Positions 10,823 through 20,613 are shown, counted from the first letter of the stretch. The stretch: DNA of 64,000 bases from Calothrix sp. NIES-4101 (GCA_004296455.1 AP018280.1:7118794-7182793); one strand, 5' to 3'. Numbers and translations: made by a program. Notes: generated by a model from the sequence alone, not told the origin.

Positions 10823-11182
10823 TAGCAATTCGCAATTCGCAATTCGCAATTAAAAAATCTAGATTTAGCAATGGTTCTGTAGATTCCATCTGTAGCCTAA
10901 TTTTAGATAATTGGTATAATTTGTTACGTCACCTTCGCCGAAATATCTATGAGAAAATACACTCATTTGCAGTATACTCCAGCACAAACTTACCAAAGAG
11001 AATAAACGCGAGTTTGACGGATTGGGGTTAAGTTCCGCCAAACTCACGTTAAATTAGGCCAGTAGACGAAATAGAAACAAATTATGTAACGAAATCGAAA
11101 TCGGCTAGTAATTGCACCTCAAGTACCACTACGAACCTGCGCGTCTATTCATCTACCAACTTATTAATCAGTCAATCACTGA
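10823..11182. other. Intergenic region between a GTPase gene and psaI
   Basis: 360 bases. Starts with a tandem AATTCGC repeat (three copies, about 10828-10850). Otherwise AT-rich with no credible ORF. Confidence 0.5.
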
Positions 11183-11293
11183 TTAACCGATGTTATCGCT
11201 TTCGATGTATAAGAACATAAACGCTATTGTTACAGCAGAAAAAACGTAACCAATACAAGGAACGAGGATAGAAGGCAAAAATGATGCTGCCAT
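11183..11293 (-). CDS. psaI: Photosystem I reaction centre subunit VIII (PsaI)
   Basis: A 36-residue single-span thylakoid protein. It begins MAASFLPSILVPCIGYVF and ends FLYIESDNIG, matching the PsaI pattern of an N-terminal SYLPxILVPL-type segment, a hydrophobic membrane helix and a C-terminal FxYIExx. PsaI sits beside PsaL and helps form PSI trimers or tetramers. Start ATG at 11293, stop TAA at 11185-11183. It is too short for normal ORF cut-offs and could be missed in automatic annotation. No psaL is adjacent. The large acidic protein gene ends upstream on the same strand, 144 bases away. Confidence 0.9.
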   Translation of the reverse strand: MAASFLPSILVPCIGYVFSAVTIAFMFLYIESDNIG

Positions 11294-11437
11294 AGTAAAT
11301 ATTCCTATTAAAAGAAACTACAATTCAAAACGAGCTTACTGCAAATTCCCACAGCTTTTTCTAAATTCTAAAGATTTTTAACATGAATTGAGTATGGGTA
11401 TTTAGACGAAGTTGAGATGATTCCCTTGAGTCTTTCC

Positions 11438-14400
11438 CTAAATCCCTAACAACTCGTCCATCTGCAAATTAGGCAAGTCAGGGGGAATAACAGTACGTTG
11501 GATGCTGGCTTTATGACTTTCCTGTTGGGAGACAATATCGATCGCAATTGCTTCGATGCGGATTTCTAGACAGCCAAAGGGTATATTGATTTCGGCAAGG
11601 GCTTCCATACCTCCCCCGAAGGAGTTTGGTAGTAAGTCTGTGAGTATATGGGGGCCTTCTAGCAACCACCGAGTTTGGCAATCCTCAACCCATAATTTTA
11701 CTGCTGTTTGGGGACGAATTTCTGGGACTACGACTCTGACTCGAATCATTTTTCCGGAAACCAGTTCACCTGTTGGTAAGCTGAGTTGAGGTATTGGTAG
11801 CGATTCGATTTCTTCATCAAGATTTAGTCCTAAGCAGGATAATACATCTGCAACTGATGACACTAGTTCTTGATCTGGTTGTTTGTTGCTGTTGGGAATA
11901 GTTTCATTTTCGGTTCTAATATAATTAGAAATATCATCGACAATATCATCATCAACGACTATTTCCTGTGCCAACCAAGATTGAGAAATTGGGGTATTTG
12001 TAGCCGCAGGTTGATTCTGTTCTGTTACTTCTAAGATGTGAGGTTCTGGAATCAATGCTAAATCATCATTCTCTTGATAATTTAAATCAGCATTCTCTTG
12101 GGAAGTTACATCAGAATTTAATGCAAAATTTAAATCAGCATTTTCTTGAGAATTTACATCAGAATTTAATTCTGAATTTATATCAGTACTTAAATCAGAA
12201 TTGAATCCTGAATCTGGCTCTAATATTGTTTCTTCTACTACTTCGTTAGACAGTTCTTCATCAATATTTTCTGGTTCATGATGATTAGTTTCCGAAACAT
12301 GAACCGCAGAAATATTTGTAGCTGTTGGAATGTTGATATTGTAATTTTGATAATTGAAATCGATTGTTTCCAATCCCGAATAGCCTTGGCTTTCCATCCA
12401 TTTACGAATAAGTGGAGATACAAAAGGACGACTCTCTAAAGTGTTTTCTCCAGATACCGGAGGATAAATAAGTTGTGGTGCGGAATTATCTTGAGTTTGT
12501 AGATTACCCTGATTTTGGGTGTGTAACTCGTCTGTAATCATCTCATTTGCTGATTTTTGATTTTCAACCATTTCTAAATCGTTAGAAGTAGTTGTCACCA
12601 TTTCCTGATTAACAATTTTCTCCATATTATCTATCGAATTTGTTAAGGATTGAACAGGTCTTTTCCTTAAAAATGGCAAACATCTAGCTTCACTTGCCAA
12701 ATCATGGGCATGAGATGATATTTCCCAAGTATTGGGCAGCAATTTGCGCGATTCTATTTCTAGAGGTAAAGCCCGTTTTGGAGATGGCTGAACAACTAAA
12801 GGCTGGGGATTTTTCGCAGATTTAACCAGGTTGAAAAGTTCTAAATCTATCGATACAGCAGGTTCTGGTGTCATTTGCGCTAGCCCGTAATCCAACATAT
12901 CCGGCTCGGTTGGTTTAACTGCGGTGCTAACAGCTAACAAATCACTGACATCAGCCGCGATTGTAAACGACTGGCTGGCTAATAATTCTACATCTCCAAC
13001 ACCACCAAGTGCGCCGTAGAAGCTAATATCTACTAAAAGCAACTTCGATTGACAATCTGCGGGAATTTTGATCGCTAAATCAAACTCAAATGGTAACAAC
13101 TTCTCTGGTAAAGCTTGTTGTACCTGCATCAAAACTTCTAACTCTTGTGATGATCCTCCTGAGATTAATTTTCCATAGGGCGATCGCAATTCTAAGCGTA
13201 ATTCTCCCCCAGCGACGCTTTCAAACTCGGCGGCATCATTTGTTTCCTTCAGTTGCACCCGTCCATCAATTGTCAAGCTTTCTCCCCAATGGGCAATGTA
13301 TGTATGCTGAACCAGCATCAGTGACAATGGCAATTGAGCATCATCTTTCAGTGATTCCGCTACTTTCTCTTCTGCAAGTAGGGGTTCGGTAGCAGGTAAA
13401 GCTAATTCAATCAGATTATGCAGTATTTGTTCGGCGGTGTCGCCTTTTACCCACACTGGACTGATGGGAAAATCTTTAATTGTCTCCTCTGGGATGTCTG
13501 GGCGTTTTGTTTGCCTGAGATTACTAGTATTAACTCTGATTGGCTCATCAAATTCCCTGGGAATATCGTCTATTTTATCGCTAGCATTTTGCTCATGCTC
13601 TTGACTTATATGTTCATCTATGTTTCTAGGATAATTTATATTGTTTGCCGACTCTAAATAGTCCTCATTGTCAATTATTTCTGTCGGCTCCAGGGAAATG
13701 CGATCGCTAAATATTAGGCTTTCTGCATCGATTTCGTTAACTGAGAATGGTTGTAATGGTTCTAATGGTAATTGTTCCAGTGATAATTGCAGTTGGCGAT
13801 CGCTTTGTTCGCTACTCCCAATTATATTTTCAGTAGTAATTTCGGTAGCAATTTCTGTATTCTCTTGAGATTCGTTGGTCGCGAAATCCTCACCAGCATG
13901 ATCAATTATATTTTCTGGCTGCAAGTCAGCATCACGAATAATCGCATCAATATCTATATCAAAATCAATATCTATATCGGTTGAATGCTGGCGGTTGTTA
14001 ATCTTTTCTGTGGGGATGGTTGCTTTTTCGGCATCGCCGAGAGGAGTCTCACAAACCTCAGCAGTAATATCAATAATGTCAGGTTGCTGAATTTGTTGAT
14101 CTTGATTAGAAGCAGGTTTCTCAGGTGGCGATACTATTTCCGCGTTTGTCGATTCGCGACTTGAGACTGGTGTTGAGGTGGCAAAATTGGGAGGAACTGG
14201 AGGTATTGGCAGATGAGAATCAACAGAAACTGGAGAAATTTGCGATCGCAAACTCGTGTTTTCTGCTTCCGCAGGTGCAAATAAAGAAGAATCTACATTG
14301 TCCTCACCATCATCACTTTCTGGAGCATGGTTACTGGCAACGCCTTGGGGGAGAACTTGCAGTTTTAAAGTATGTTGCCAAGATGTACCCAGCACATCCG

Positions 14401-14695
14401 ACATTAAATCGCCAGAACAACGAACTTCCCAAACTCCCGGCGCAAAGTAAGTAAAAGGAATAACCGCCATTAACCCTTCATTATTGGTACGCCGCAAACG
14501 CTTATGAATACGCCGTCTTGGTGGTATCTCCCAAGGGGAAATGTGAGTTACCCGTACTTCTACGTCCGTATTCGCACGAGACGAACGAGCGACGACTCGA
14601 TACCGTCCTTCAATAATTTCTACATAGGGCGATTCTAAGGATTGCCAATTGCGATCGCCTTGCTTCTGTATTAGAAATTGCCACTGTTCCATCAT
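11438..14695 (-). CDS. Large acidic low-complexity protein, unknown function
   Basis: About 1085 residues from the tandem ATG codons at 14695/14692; an upstream TTG at 14707 is less likely. No signal peptide or membrane span. Folded parts appear at the N-terminus (about residues 1-115, EGRYRVVARSSRAN... and APGVWEVRCSGDLMSD), in the middle (about 455-570, YIAHWGESLTIDGRVQL and LRLELRSPYGKL, beta-rich), and at the C-terminus (about 985-1085, GKMIRVRVVVPEIRP and GGGMEALAEINIPFG). Between them lie long D/E/N/S/Q-rich linkers, probably disordered. One linker has a 16-residue repeat, LNSDVNSQENADLNFA then LNSDVTSQENADLNYQ (bases about 12065-12200). I know no function; the beta domains and linkers suggest a scaffold or adhesin-like cytosolic protein. 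Confidence 0.75.
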   Translation of the reverse strand: MMEQWQFLIQKQGDRNWQSLESPYVEIIEGRYRVVARSSRANTDVEVRVTHISPWEIPPRRRIHKRLRRTNNEGLMAVIPFTYFAPGVWEVRCSGDLMSDVLGTSWQHTLKLQVLPQGVASNHAPESDDGEDNVDSSLFAPAEAENTSLRSQISPVSVDSHLPIPPVPPNFATSTPVSSRESTNAEIVSPPEKPASNQDQQIQQPDIIDITAEVCETPLGDAEKATIPTEKINNRQHSTDIDIDFDIDIDAIIRDADLQPENIIDHAGEDFATNESQENTEIATEITTENIIGSSEQSDRQLQLSLEQLPLEPLQPFSVNEIDAESLIFSDRISLEPTEIIDNEDYLESANNINYPRNIDEHISQEHEQNASDKIDDIPREFDEPIRVNTSNLRQTKRPDIPEETIKDFPISPVWVKGDTAEQILHNLIELALPATEPLLAEEKVAESLKDDAQLPLSLMLVQHTYIAHWGESLTIDGRVQLKETNDAAEFESVAGGELRLELRSPYGKLISGGSSQELEVLMQVQQALPEKLLPFEFDLAIKIPADCQSKLLLVDISFYGALGGVGDVELLASQSFTIAADVSDLLAVSTAVKPTEPDMLDYGLAQMTPEPAVSIDLELFNLVKSAKNPQPLVVQPSPKRALPLEIESRKLLPNTWEISSHAHDLASEARCLPFLRKRPVQSLTNSIDNMEKIVNQEMVTTTSNDLEMVENQKSANEMITDELHTQNQGNLQTQDNSAPQLIYPPVSGENTLESRPFVSPLIRKWMESQGYSGLETIDFNYQNYNINIPTATNISAVHVSETNHHEPENIDEELSNEVVEETILEPDSGFNSDLSTDINSELNSDVNSQENADLNFALNSDVTSQENADLNYQENDDLALIPEPHILEVTEQNQPAATNTPISQSWLAQEIVVDDDIVDDISNYIRTENETIPNSNKQPDQELVSSVADVLSCLGLNLDEEIESLPIPQLSLPTGELVSGKMIRVRVVVPEIRPQTAVKLWVEDCQTRWLLEGPHILTDLLPNSFGGGMEALAEINIPFGCLEIRIEAIAIDIVSQQESHKASIQRTVIPPDLPNLQMDELLGI
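12060..12210 (-). repeat. In-frame tandem repeat inside the acidic protein
   Basis: Two near-identical 48-bp units plus shorter degenerate copies, coding for LNSDVNSQENADLN-type sequence. The unit contains ACATCAGAATTTAA and CAGCATTTTCTTGAGAA variants. Copy number may vary between strains. Confidence 0.6.
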
Positions 14696-14707
14696 CCGTG
14701 ATGTCAA

Positions 14708-15248
14708 TACCTTACAACCGAAAAGTAATAATTAGGTTACCTTGCTTGTCAGTTTACCTCAGCAACCTGTAATTGCATCACTTATTATGTTGTTTTTATT
14801 TAAACAATGCCACTATTTTGCCTAAGTGTGCTAATTTATCGCCCCAAACCCTTGCAAAATCAGCATTGACCCTATACAGAATTGACTACTAAACAATATC
14901 TTTAAAAAGCTAATTGTTAACTTTATGACTACTTGCTCAATTTTTAATTTTTATGTTTTGAATTTTACCAGGCATCCCAAAGACGAATTGAACAGTACCC
15001 AGTACAATGCTGTTCAGTAAACTGAAACTTGCACCCAGACACAGATAGCACAAATCGAAAAATACTATGTAGCAAAATTATCTTTTGAATTCAGGAATAT
15101 AAATGTTAGTTTCTGAGAAATTAGGTTTTTCCTGATCTCTAATTAAATCTCTAAACTTAAAATCTTTAAATTCAAACTAAAAGCTGGGTAGAGATACACC
15201 CAACCCAACTAGATTTTTGGCATATATTTTCAGATACTCAATAAAAAT
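14708..15248. other. AT-rich intergenic region
   Basis: 541 bases without a credible gene. The only structure noted is a weak hairpin at 15184-15201 (TGGGT/ACCCA) just past the stop codon of the minus-strand 87-residue gene, followed on that strand by CTTTTAG; it may act as its terminator. Confidence 0.5.
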
Positions 15249-15512
15249 TCAGGCAGCTATTTCCCGCCTATTACCGTAACAACTTTCGTAATAAGCCAAA
15301 ATTTCCTCAACCTGTTGTTGGCTGGAGATAGAAGAGTTGGAGGAAAACTCAATCCACAAACCCTCTATCTGACTTTGGTTATAGTCAAACTCCTGAGACG
15401 ATTGGCTGATTAAACTAACTTGTACCCCTTCGAGTTGACGTAAATGTGCTGCAATCTCACGATATACAGCCAAAGGTAAACCAACAAATTCGATTTTTCG
15501 ACTTGCCTGCAT
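15249..15512 (-). CDS. Small conserved-looking protein, unknown function
   Basis: 87 residues, beginning MQASRKIEFVGLPLAVYREIAAHLRQLEGVQVSLISQ and ending in ESCYGNRREIAA. A soluble alpha/beta fold is likely; no motif of known function. The ATG at 15512 lies 4 bases past the stop of the upstream PilP-like lipoprotein gene, so the two are almost certainly one transcript. That context suggests a link with the pilus or cell envelope, but this is only inference from position. Confidence 0.7.
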   Translation of the reverse strand: MQASRKIEFVGLPLAVYREIAAHLRQLEGVQVSLISQSSQEFDYNQSQIEGLWIEFSSNSSISSQQQVEEILAYYESCYGNRREIAA

Positions 15513-15516
15513 TATT

Positions 15517-16422
15517 TTAAGAAGCTCCGGTAGGAAAACTATTTGCTGATGGAGCCACAGTGTCCGCAGAAGCCGTTGTAGACGATGCTGCGGGGGGTGC
15601 TCCTTCTCCTACCATTCTCGCAACTTCAATGCCAAATTGCTCAAAAATTACTATAGGTTCAGAACCTTCATTCATTTCAATACGTTTTACCAACAATCCG
15701 CTAGACAAGCGATCGCCTGCTTGTACGTAGCGACTGGTAGGTTCGTTGGGTACTTTAATAATTGCTTGTGCCTGATTACCCACAGAAATTACACCCGAAA
15801 CAAAAATACCCCTTGCTAATTCCGGTTGTTGAGTTGGTGGCAATACTGATACTAGAGAAGGATTTGCGACAACTTGCGGCATTACTCTTGGTAAAATTGG
15901 AGTATTCCCGCGATTAGGCTGAGGTAATTTGGCGATTGCTCCTGTGGGAACTCTTCTGTTCGGCACAACAGGAACCTGAATACGACCAGACATAACCACA
16001 CTTCGAGGTCGTGTTCTTGCTTGCACTACCGAAGGTAGTGGTGCTACAGATGGAACAGGTCGGCGTGGCGGAATACCAACGCTATTTGTTGCCAATTGCG
16101 GGTTCACAATTTGTGCAAACGGGTCAGGTCTACCTTTGGACACTCCAATAGACCTTTGGATAGCATCTGTCGGTTGAATTAAGTTGGGATTGGCGATCGC
16201 AACTACACCACCTGCGGGTTGCTGTTTACCTGCTATAACCGGATTACTAAATGGTTGAGCAACTGGTGTCGGAGTCGCTGATGGAGTGGCTGCGGTTGTT
16301 TGTTCTGGAGTTGCAGCAGGTGTATTGGTAGGATTACTAGCTTGCTCTCCCCCATCAGATGAACACCCTGCGATCGCCACTATCGTCATGGCTACAACTG
16401 CTATGTTTGAATATCTACCCAT
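15517..16422 (-). CDS. PilP-like lipoprotein
   Basis: 301 residues from ATG 16422 (a TTG at 16431 is possible). The N-terminus has a short hydrophobic stretch and a lipobox ending in C (VAIAGCSS), then about 60 residues rich in P, T and A. The middle has the R-P-DPF motif (GRPDPFAQIV) typical of PilP, and the C-terminal third (about residues 205-275, FVSGVISVGNQAQAIIKVP... VQAGDRLSSGLLVKRIEM...IVIFEQFG) has the small beta-barrel pattern of PilP, which couples the PilN/PilO inner-membrane pair to the PilQ secretin. Cyanobacterial pil clusters are usually described as lacking PilP, so this is an inference. It lies downstream of pilQ with sigF between. Confidence 0.6.
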   Translation of the reverse strand: MGRYSNIAVVAMTIVAIAGCSSDGGEQASNPTNTPAATPEQTTAATPSATPTPVAQPFSNPVIAGKQQPAGGVVAIANPNLIQPTDAIQRSIGVSKGRPDPFAQIVNPQLATNSVGIPPRRPVPSVAPLPSVVQARTRPRSVVMSGRIQVPVVPNRRVPTGAIAKLPQPNRGNTPILPRVMPQVVANPSLVSVLPPTQQPELARGIFVSGVISVGNQAQAIIKVPNEPTSRYVQAGDRLSSGLLVKRIEMNEGSEPIVIFEQFGIEVARMVGEGAPPAASSTTASADTVAPSANSFPTGAS

Positions 16423-16431
16423 TAGTGTCAA

Positions 16432-16825
16432 AAGCCATTGGAAAATTTGTTTACTGAAATCTACCTTTGGATAACCGTAATTAAAGGTGAAATCTCATTC
16501 TGTTATAACCTAGCTTTTTGAAAACAGGAGTAATTTTTAATCCTGAAATCTTTAGTAATGGTACGGTTGAATACTATTTTTAATTTTACAAATCTACTCT
16601 GAAATTGAATTTTAGAGTAAATTTTAGATCGAATTGTATGATTGAAAAAATGGTTTGAAATCAGTATTTACACTACTTCTGCTCAGAATGTCACTAAATA
16701 TCAACATTAGATATTGAGAACTGTAGCAGTGAGGAAATAAATCTCAAGGGTGTAACACAATTGACCAACATTTAATGACTAATCTTCAATCACAAGTCTC
16801 CAATCACAAATCCCCAATCTGAGAA
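16432..16825. other. Intergenic region with short repeats
   Basis: 394 bases between sigF and the PilP-like gene. The part next to sigF (about 16770-16820) is a run of CAATCACAAGTCTCCAATCACAAATCCCC-type short repeats typical of Nostocaceae. No gene seen. Confidence 0.5.
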
Positions 16826-17620
16826 TTAATTCTCCGTTACACCCATCAAATTTTTTAAAGAATCGAGTCCTTTTTTCACTTGACGAGAAACAGTAACCAC
16901 ACTAATACCCAAACGTTCTGCCACCTGCTTTTGCGTCAAATCCTGTAGAAACACAAATTCTAAAACATCACGAGTACGTTGTTCGAGTTGAAGTAGTGCT
17001 TGTTGGAGACGAAGTTGATCTTCTTGCGCGAGTTGAAAGCTGTGATACTGCTTATCAGGTACTAATTCACCTAAGCAAGCAGAACCTTCTTCACCATCTT
17101 GTACAGGTACATCCAGACTTAAGGGAGCGCGATTCACCCAAGCCAGCTTAATTTCTTGCCACTCTTCCAGACTTATATCTAGTGCTGCTGCTAGTTCCCC
17201 ATCAGTTGGTTGACGATTATATTGTTCCCGAAGCGATCGCGAAACACTAATAGCTTGCTGTTGTATCGCTAACCAACGTCGGGGAATTCTGACTGTGACA
17301 CCCTTATCTCGTAAGTAGTGCTGAATTTCACCACGAATGTAAGGAATCGCAAAAGAACTGAAAGCATGTCCCTTTGTAATTTCAAATCTTTCAATTGCCC
17401 GAATCAGTCCTAAACAACCGACTTGTAGTAAATCCTCATAGCTTTCTTGGCATTGATTTATCCAATAATGAGCTTCTTTTCTTACTAGTCCAAAGTTCAG
17501 TTTTACAAGTTGATTGCGAATCTCAGGCGAAGGTTCTCGTTGATAATCACGCAACAACTGCCAAATTTCATGCTTCAGTTCATTGGTGGCTATGGTAGGC
17601 ATGGACGGCACCGCGCTCAT
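16826..17620 (-). CDS. sigF: Group 3 sigma-70 factor, SigF type
   Basis: RNA polymerase sigma factor of the SigF/SigB type, 264 residues. Region 2 spans about residues 35-105 (NFGLVRKEAHYWINQ, YEDLLQVGCLGLIRAIERFE, FSSFAIPYIRGEIQHYLRDK), region 3 about 115-170, and region 4 ends with the helix-turn-helix LTQKQVAERLGISVVTVSRQVKKGL. It matches cyanobacterial SigF, which in Synechocystis is needed for pilin transcription and motility. Its position between pilMNOQ and the PilP-like gene on the same strand supports a pilus link. Start ATG at 17620 after an A/G-rich leader. Assignment to SigF rather than another group 3 factor is from similarity and context. Confidence 0.85.
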   Translation of the reverse strand: MSAVPSMPTIATNELKHEIWQLLRDYQREPSPEIRNQLVKLNFGLVRKEAHYWINQCQESYEDLLQVGCLGLIRAIERFEITKGHAFSSFAIPYIRGEIQHYLRDKGVTVRIPRRWLAIQQQAISVSRSLREQYNRQPTDGELAAALDISLEEWQEIKLAWVNRAPLSLDVPVQDGEEGSACLGELVPDKQYHSFQLAQEDQLRLQQALLQLEQRTRDVLEFVFLQDLTQKQVAERLGISVVTVSRQVKKGLDSLKNLMGVTEN

Positions 17621-18028
17621 TTTCTTTTTTTTTCAAACAAACATTAAAAATTCGCAAGCAAACCGAGCTACAACCACCACACATCAATGGAAGTTGAAGC
17701 AAGATTCAAATTAGCGGTTTGAATATTGTCTTTCAGGTAGGTTTGGTCTTATCTTTGGGGAACAAGACTACATAGAGCTAAGATATAAATTTTGCTACTC
17801 AATTAGGAACCGAAATAGTACGTAATTTGTCTGTTGAATGCTGAAAGTGGGTGCTAGATATAAACCGATATTATGAGAAAAATAGTTATTTTTATAAAAA
17901 TTTTGTATCAAGAGAAATACTGAGTCTGTAAGAAGTTATTAAAATAGGAATCAAATTTTATTTCTAAAAAACATTGAGTATTATGGCGTATTGAAAAAGA
18001 TAGGATAGAAAAAAATCCCCAAATCTCA

Positions 18029-18182
18029 AGAAATCGGGTTTCTCTCCCACGAAAAAACTTCCATCAGTACGACAATCTCAGAAACCGGATTTCTCCCCCA
18101 AACGCGAAGGACAGAGAAACCCAGTTTCTATCAGTGATGTATTGAAAATAGTCGTATTGATTTTGAGAGAAACCGGTTTTCT
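18029..18182. repeat. Four copies of the AGAAACCGGGTTTCT palindrome
   Basis: Imperfect copies at 18029-18043, 18080-18094, 18115-18129 and 18168-18182, each a variant of AGAAACCGGGTTTCT with self-complementary arms. Copies are separated by 20-40 unrelated bases. This palindrome is a dispersed cyanobacterial intergenic repeat; four within 155 bp is a local cluster. Confidence 0.75.
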
Positions 18183-18212
18183 AAAGAGGTTTCTGAAGAT
18201 TTCAGCAAAAAA

Positions 18213-18253
18213 TGTAGAGATGCGATATCTACGAGAGTCTACGCATCTCTACA
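18213..18253. terminator. Long hairpin downstream of pilQ
   Basis: Perfect 12-base arms, TGTAGAGATGCG and CGCATCTCTACA, around a 17-base loop, 48 bases past the pilQ stop codon. It belongs to the GAGATGCG repeat family. It may protect or terminate the pil transcript; there is no clear U-run. Confidence 0.45.
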
Positions 18254-18300
18254 AAATTTACATGTTTATTTCAGGTAATTTCAACAACACAAATCCCGAA

Positions 18301-20613
18301 CTACTTTCTCGGTACTTGCAAACCTCGACGTTCAAGCATTTGCCGTACTTCTGGGCTGGGGTTGTAATTGTAACCGTAGGAAGAACGCTCTGAATCATCC
18401 ATGACTTGGGGAGTCAGTAAAACGATTACCTCATTACGCTGGTTTTCTCGATTAGTTCTTCTAAAGAGTGAACCAATTAAGGGGATATCGCCAAGGATAG
18501 GTAGCTTAGATACACTTGTCCGGTCTTGGTCTTGGATAATACCGCTCAGAATCAGTGTTTGCCCATCACGTAGACGAACCATTCCAGAGTTTAGGGAACG
18601 TTCTGATACTAAGAAAATTTGATTAGTACCACTACCCGTGTTGATATTTTGTGATGCTTGAGGAGCTTTGACGGTAGGAGCAACTGACAACGAAACAAAA
18701 CCATTATCGTCAATGCGATCGACTTTCACAGCCAAAGTTAAACCAACGTTTTCCTTTTCAACAGTAATTGTTTCTGTAGAAGCTCCATCACCGCGTGTGA
18801 TTTCCCGCTTAAAGTTGCCAACAACTTGCTGTGTAAGGTTAACGTTTGCTGTTTGCCCTTCTTGAACTATTAAAGTTGGGTCAGTCAAAATCTTCGCATT
18901 ACGATTTTGGACTTGTGCTTGTACTGAAGCCAGGAAACGTTTGGGGAATTGGTACAAAGAAGGCTGATTAAACGTATAAGTATCTGGAGTACCTGGAGTT
19001 GTTCCAGTTGCTGGGGTTCCAGGTGTAAAGTCTGTAATCCCAGTACTTAATGGGTTGCCACTAACCGAAGCATTTGCAGATGGTCTACCATTAGGGTTAA
19101 AAAAACCATTGCCCAAAAATACATTCTCTCCTACTACAGGGTTTGGAATGACGGGTGTTCCTGTCACACTATCCTGAGCTTCAGCAGATGTCGGAGGTCT
19201 AGAACCGCCTATAGTCGAGGAGAAATTACCGTTATCGCTGGAAAAGAAGTTATTTCCAATTCCAAACGAGAAACTGGTGTTGAAATCTTTAATCCCTGTC
19301 AAATTAACATCAACAATTTTGACGTTGACAGCAACTTGGCGACGACGGATGTCTAACTGGCTTAATTGAGCGATCGCTAATTCAACTTGCTTCGGAGTCC
19401 CAATCAAGGTAATCGAATTGCTACGCTGATCGCCCAGTGCTTGCAAGCCTCGAAGTAAGGGAGAAGAATATTTAGAATCCTCAAGGGTGAGACGTTCAAT
19501 TTTAGTTTCTGTGGTCGTCTGAGATTGTGTAATGGGGGTTGCACCTTGCCCTACAGGAATCGCACTGACACTAGTCACCTGACGCTCTCTACTGACGGCA
19601 CTATCTGCACCCAAGCCAACCAAGAAATTCAAGGCGACATCAACTGTTACCTGGTTAAGTCGTAGATTCCGCATCACGACATCACGACTGGAGTTTGGCA
19701 GTCTGGGGCCAACAAAAATTGTCCGTCCGCTACGATTAGCTTCCAAGCCACTCAAACGCAAGACGTAATTAAATACATCCTGTACAGGCTCATTTTGAAT
19801 ATCGAGAGAAACCTTCAACCCATCACCAGGTGTCCCTGCCGCAGGTTGTCCACCCTGTGCAGTTGCATCAACCGATGAATAAGCCAAGTTCATATTTGCC
19901 GCACGAGCTAGCAAAGACAACACTTCACGTACAGGTGCATCCCGCAATACCAAGCGAGGTACACGTTCTTGCGTACCCAAATCAATCACACTTGGGGAAG
20001 CATCAAGCGCCGAAATGGCAATATCTCCCACTGGCGGAGCCACTGCACGGGGTAAGAATGGTGGTGCAGAGTTATTAGGTTGCCCTGGTCCCTCTAATGG
20101 TGCTGGTTGCTGGCTGATAGTTGTATTTGTAGGTGGTGCCATTGGGGCATTTGGTACAGCAGGGGCTGACAATATCGGTGGCGCTGCGGCAACAGTGCCA
20201 TCACCTTCAACAAAACTCAGGGTTAGCCCATCGCGTCCCCGAATCACAGGTTGTGTATTCGGTGTACCTTTGCTACCAGTTACTACAACTCGAATGCTGT
20301 TGGAATCGAGTTGATTAATTGATACAGAAGCAATACCGGGGCCAGGATTATCTTGACGAAAGCTATTACCTTCTGGTAAACGTAGTTGCGTGTTAATAAT
20401 ATCAGCCACCAAAGCGTTACCGCGCTTAGTAGTAAAAACTTGGGCGCGATCGCCTGCCGAAGCGTCTAAAACCAGGTTGACTTTACCATCAACTTGTTTC
20501 AGCTTCACACCTGTAATTTGAGTAGTTTGCGCCCATGCTGGTTGTCCGACTTGTGCAACCAAGATAGCTGCCGTAGCACCAAAAATAAAAGCATTACCGT
20601 GAAGTTGTTTCAC
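18301..20613 (-). CDS. pilQ: Type IV pilus secretin PilQ
   Basis: Forms the outer-membrane ring through which the pilus leaves the cell. 770 residues: signal peptide (about 1-28, ends PAWA-QTT), AMIN domain (about 31-130, VKLKQVDGKVNLVLD...), P/N-rich linker to about 190, secretin/TonB short N-terminal domain (about 205-300, VPRLVLRDAPVREVLSLLARAANMNL), NolW-type domains with a T/G-rich insert, and the secretin core ending in the signature SKLPILGDIPLIGSLFRR near residue 715. The C-terminus SPEVRQMLERRGLQVPRK is usual for cyanobacterial PilQ. It is 299 bases downstream of pilO on the same strand, so it may have its own promoter as well as read-through. Confidence 0.96.
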   Translation of the reverse strand: MKQLHGNAFIFGATAAILVAQVGQPAWAQTTQITGVKLKQVDGKVNLVLDASAGDRAQVFTTKRGNALVADIINTQLRLPEGNSFRQDNPGPGIASVSINQLDSNSIRVVVTGSKGTPNTQPVIRGRDGLTLSFVEGDGTVAAAPPILSAPAVPNAPMAPPTNTTISQQPAPLEGPGQPNNSAPPFLPRAVAPPVGDIAISALDASPSVIDLGTQERVPRLVLRDAPVREVLSLLARAANMNLAYSSVDATAQGGQPAAGTPGDGLKVSLDIQNEPVQDVFNYVLRLSGLEANRSGRTIFVGPRLPNSSRDVVMRNLRLNQVTVDVALNFLVGLGADSAVSRERQVTSVSAIPVGQGATPITQSQTTTETKIERLTLEDSKYSSPLLRGLQALGDQRSNSITLIGTPKQVELAIAQLSQLDIRRRQVAVNVKIVDVNLTGIKDFNTSFSFGIGNNFFSSDNGNFSSTIGGSRPPTSAEAQDSVTGTPVIPNPVVGENVFLGNGFFNPNGRPSANASVSGNPLSTGITDFTPGTPATGTTPGTPDTYTFNQPSLYQFPKRFLASVQAQVQNRNAKILTDPTLIVQEGQTANVNLTQQVVGNFKREITRGDGASTETITVEKENVGLTLAVKVDRIDDNGFVSLSVAPTVKAPQASQNINTGSGTNQIFLVSERSLNSGMVRLRDGQTLILSGIIQDQDRTSVSKLPILGDIPLIGSLFRRTNRENQRNEVIVLLTPQVMDDSERSSYGYNYNPSPEVRQMLERRGLQVPRK

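Larger units (their letters stand above)
17621..18300. other. Repeat-bearing intergenic region between sigF and pilQ
   Basis: 680 bases. The sigF-proximal half is AT-rich and should contain the sigF promoter. The pilQ-proximal half contains four copies of a 15-base palindrome and a long hairpin (listed separately). No ORF is convincing. Confidence 0.6.
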
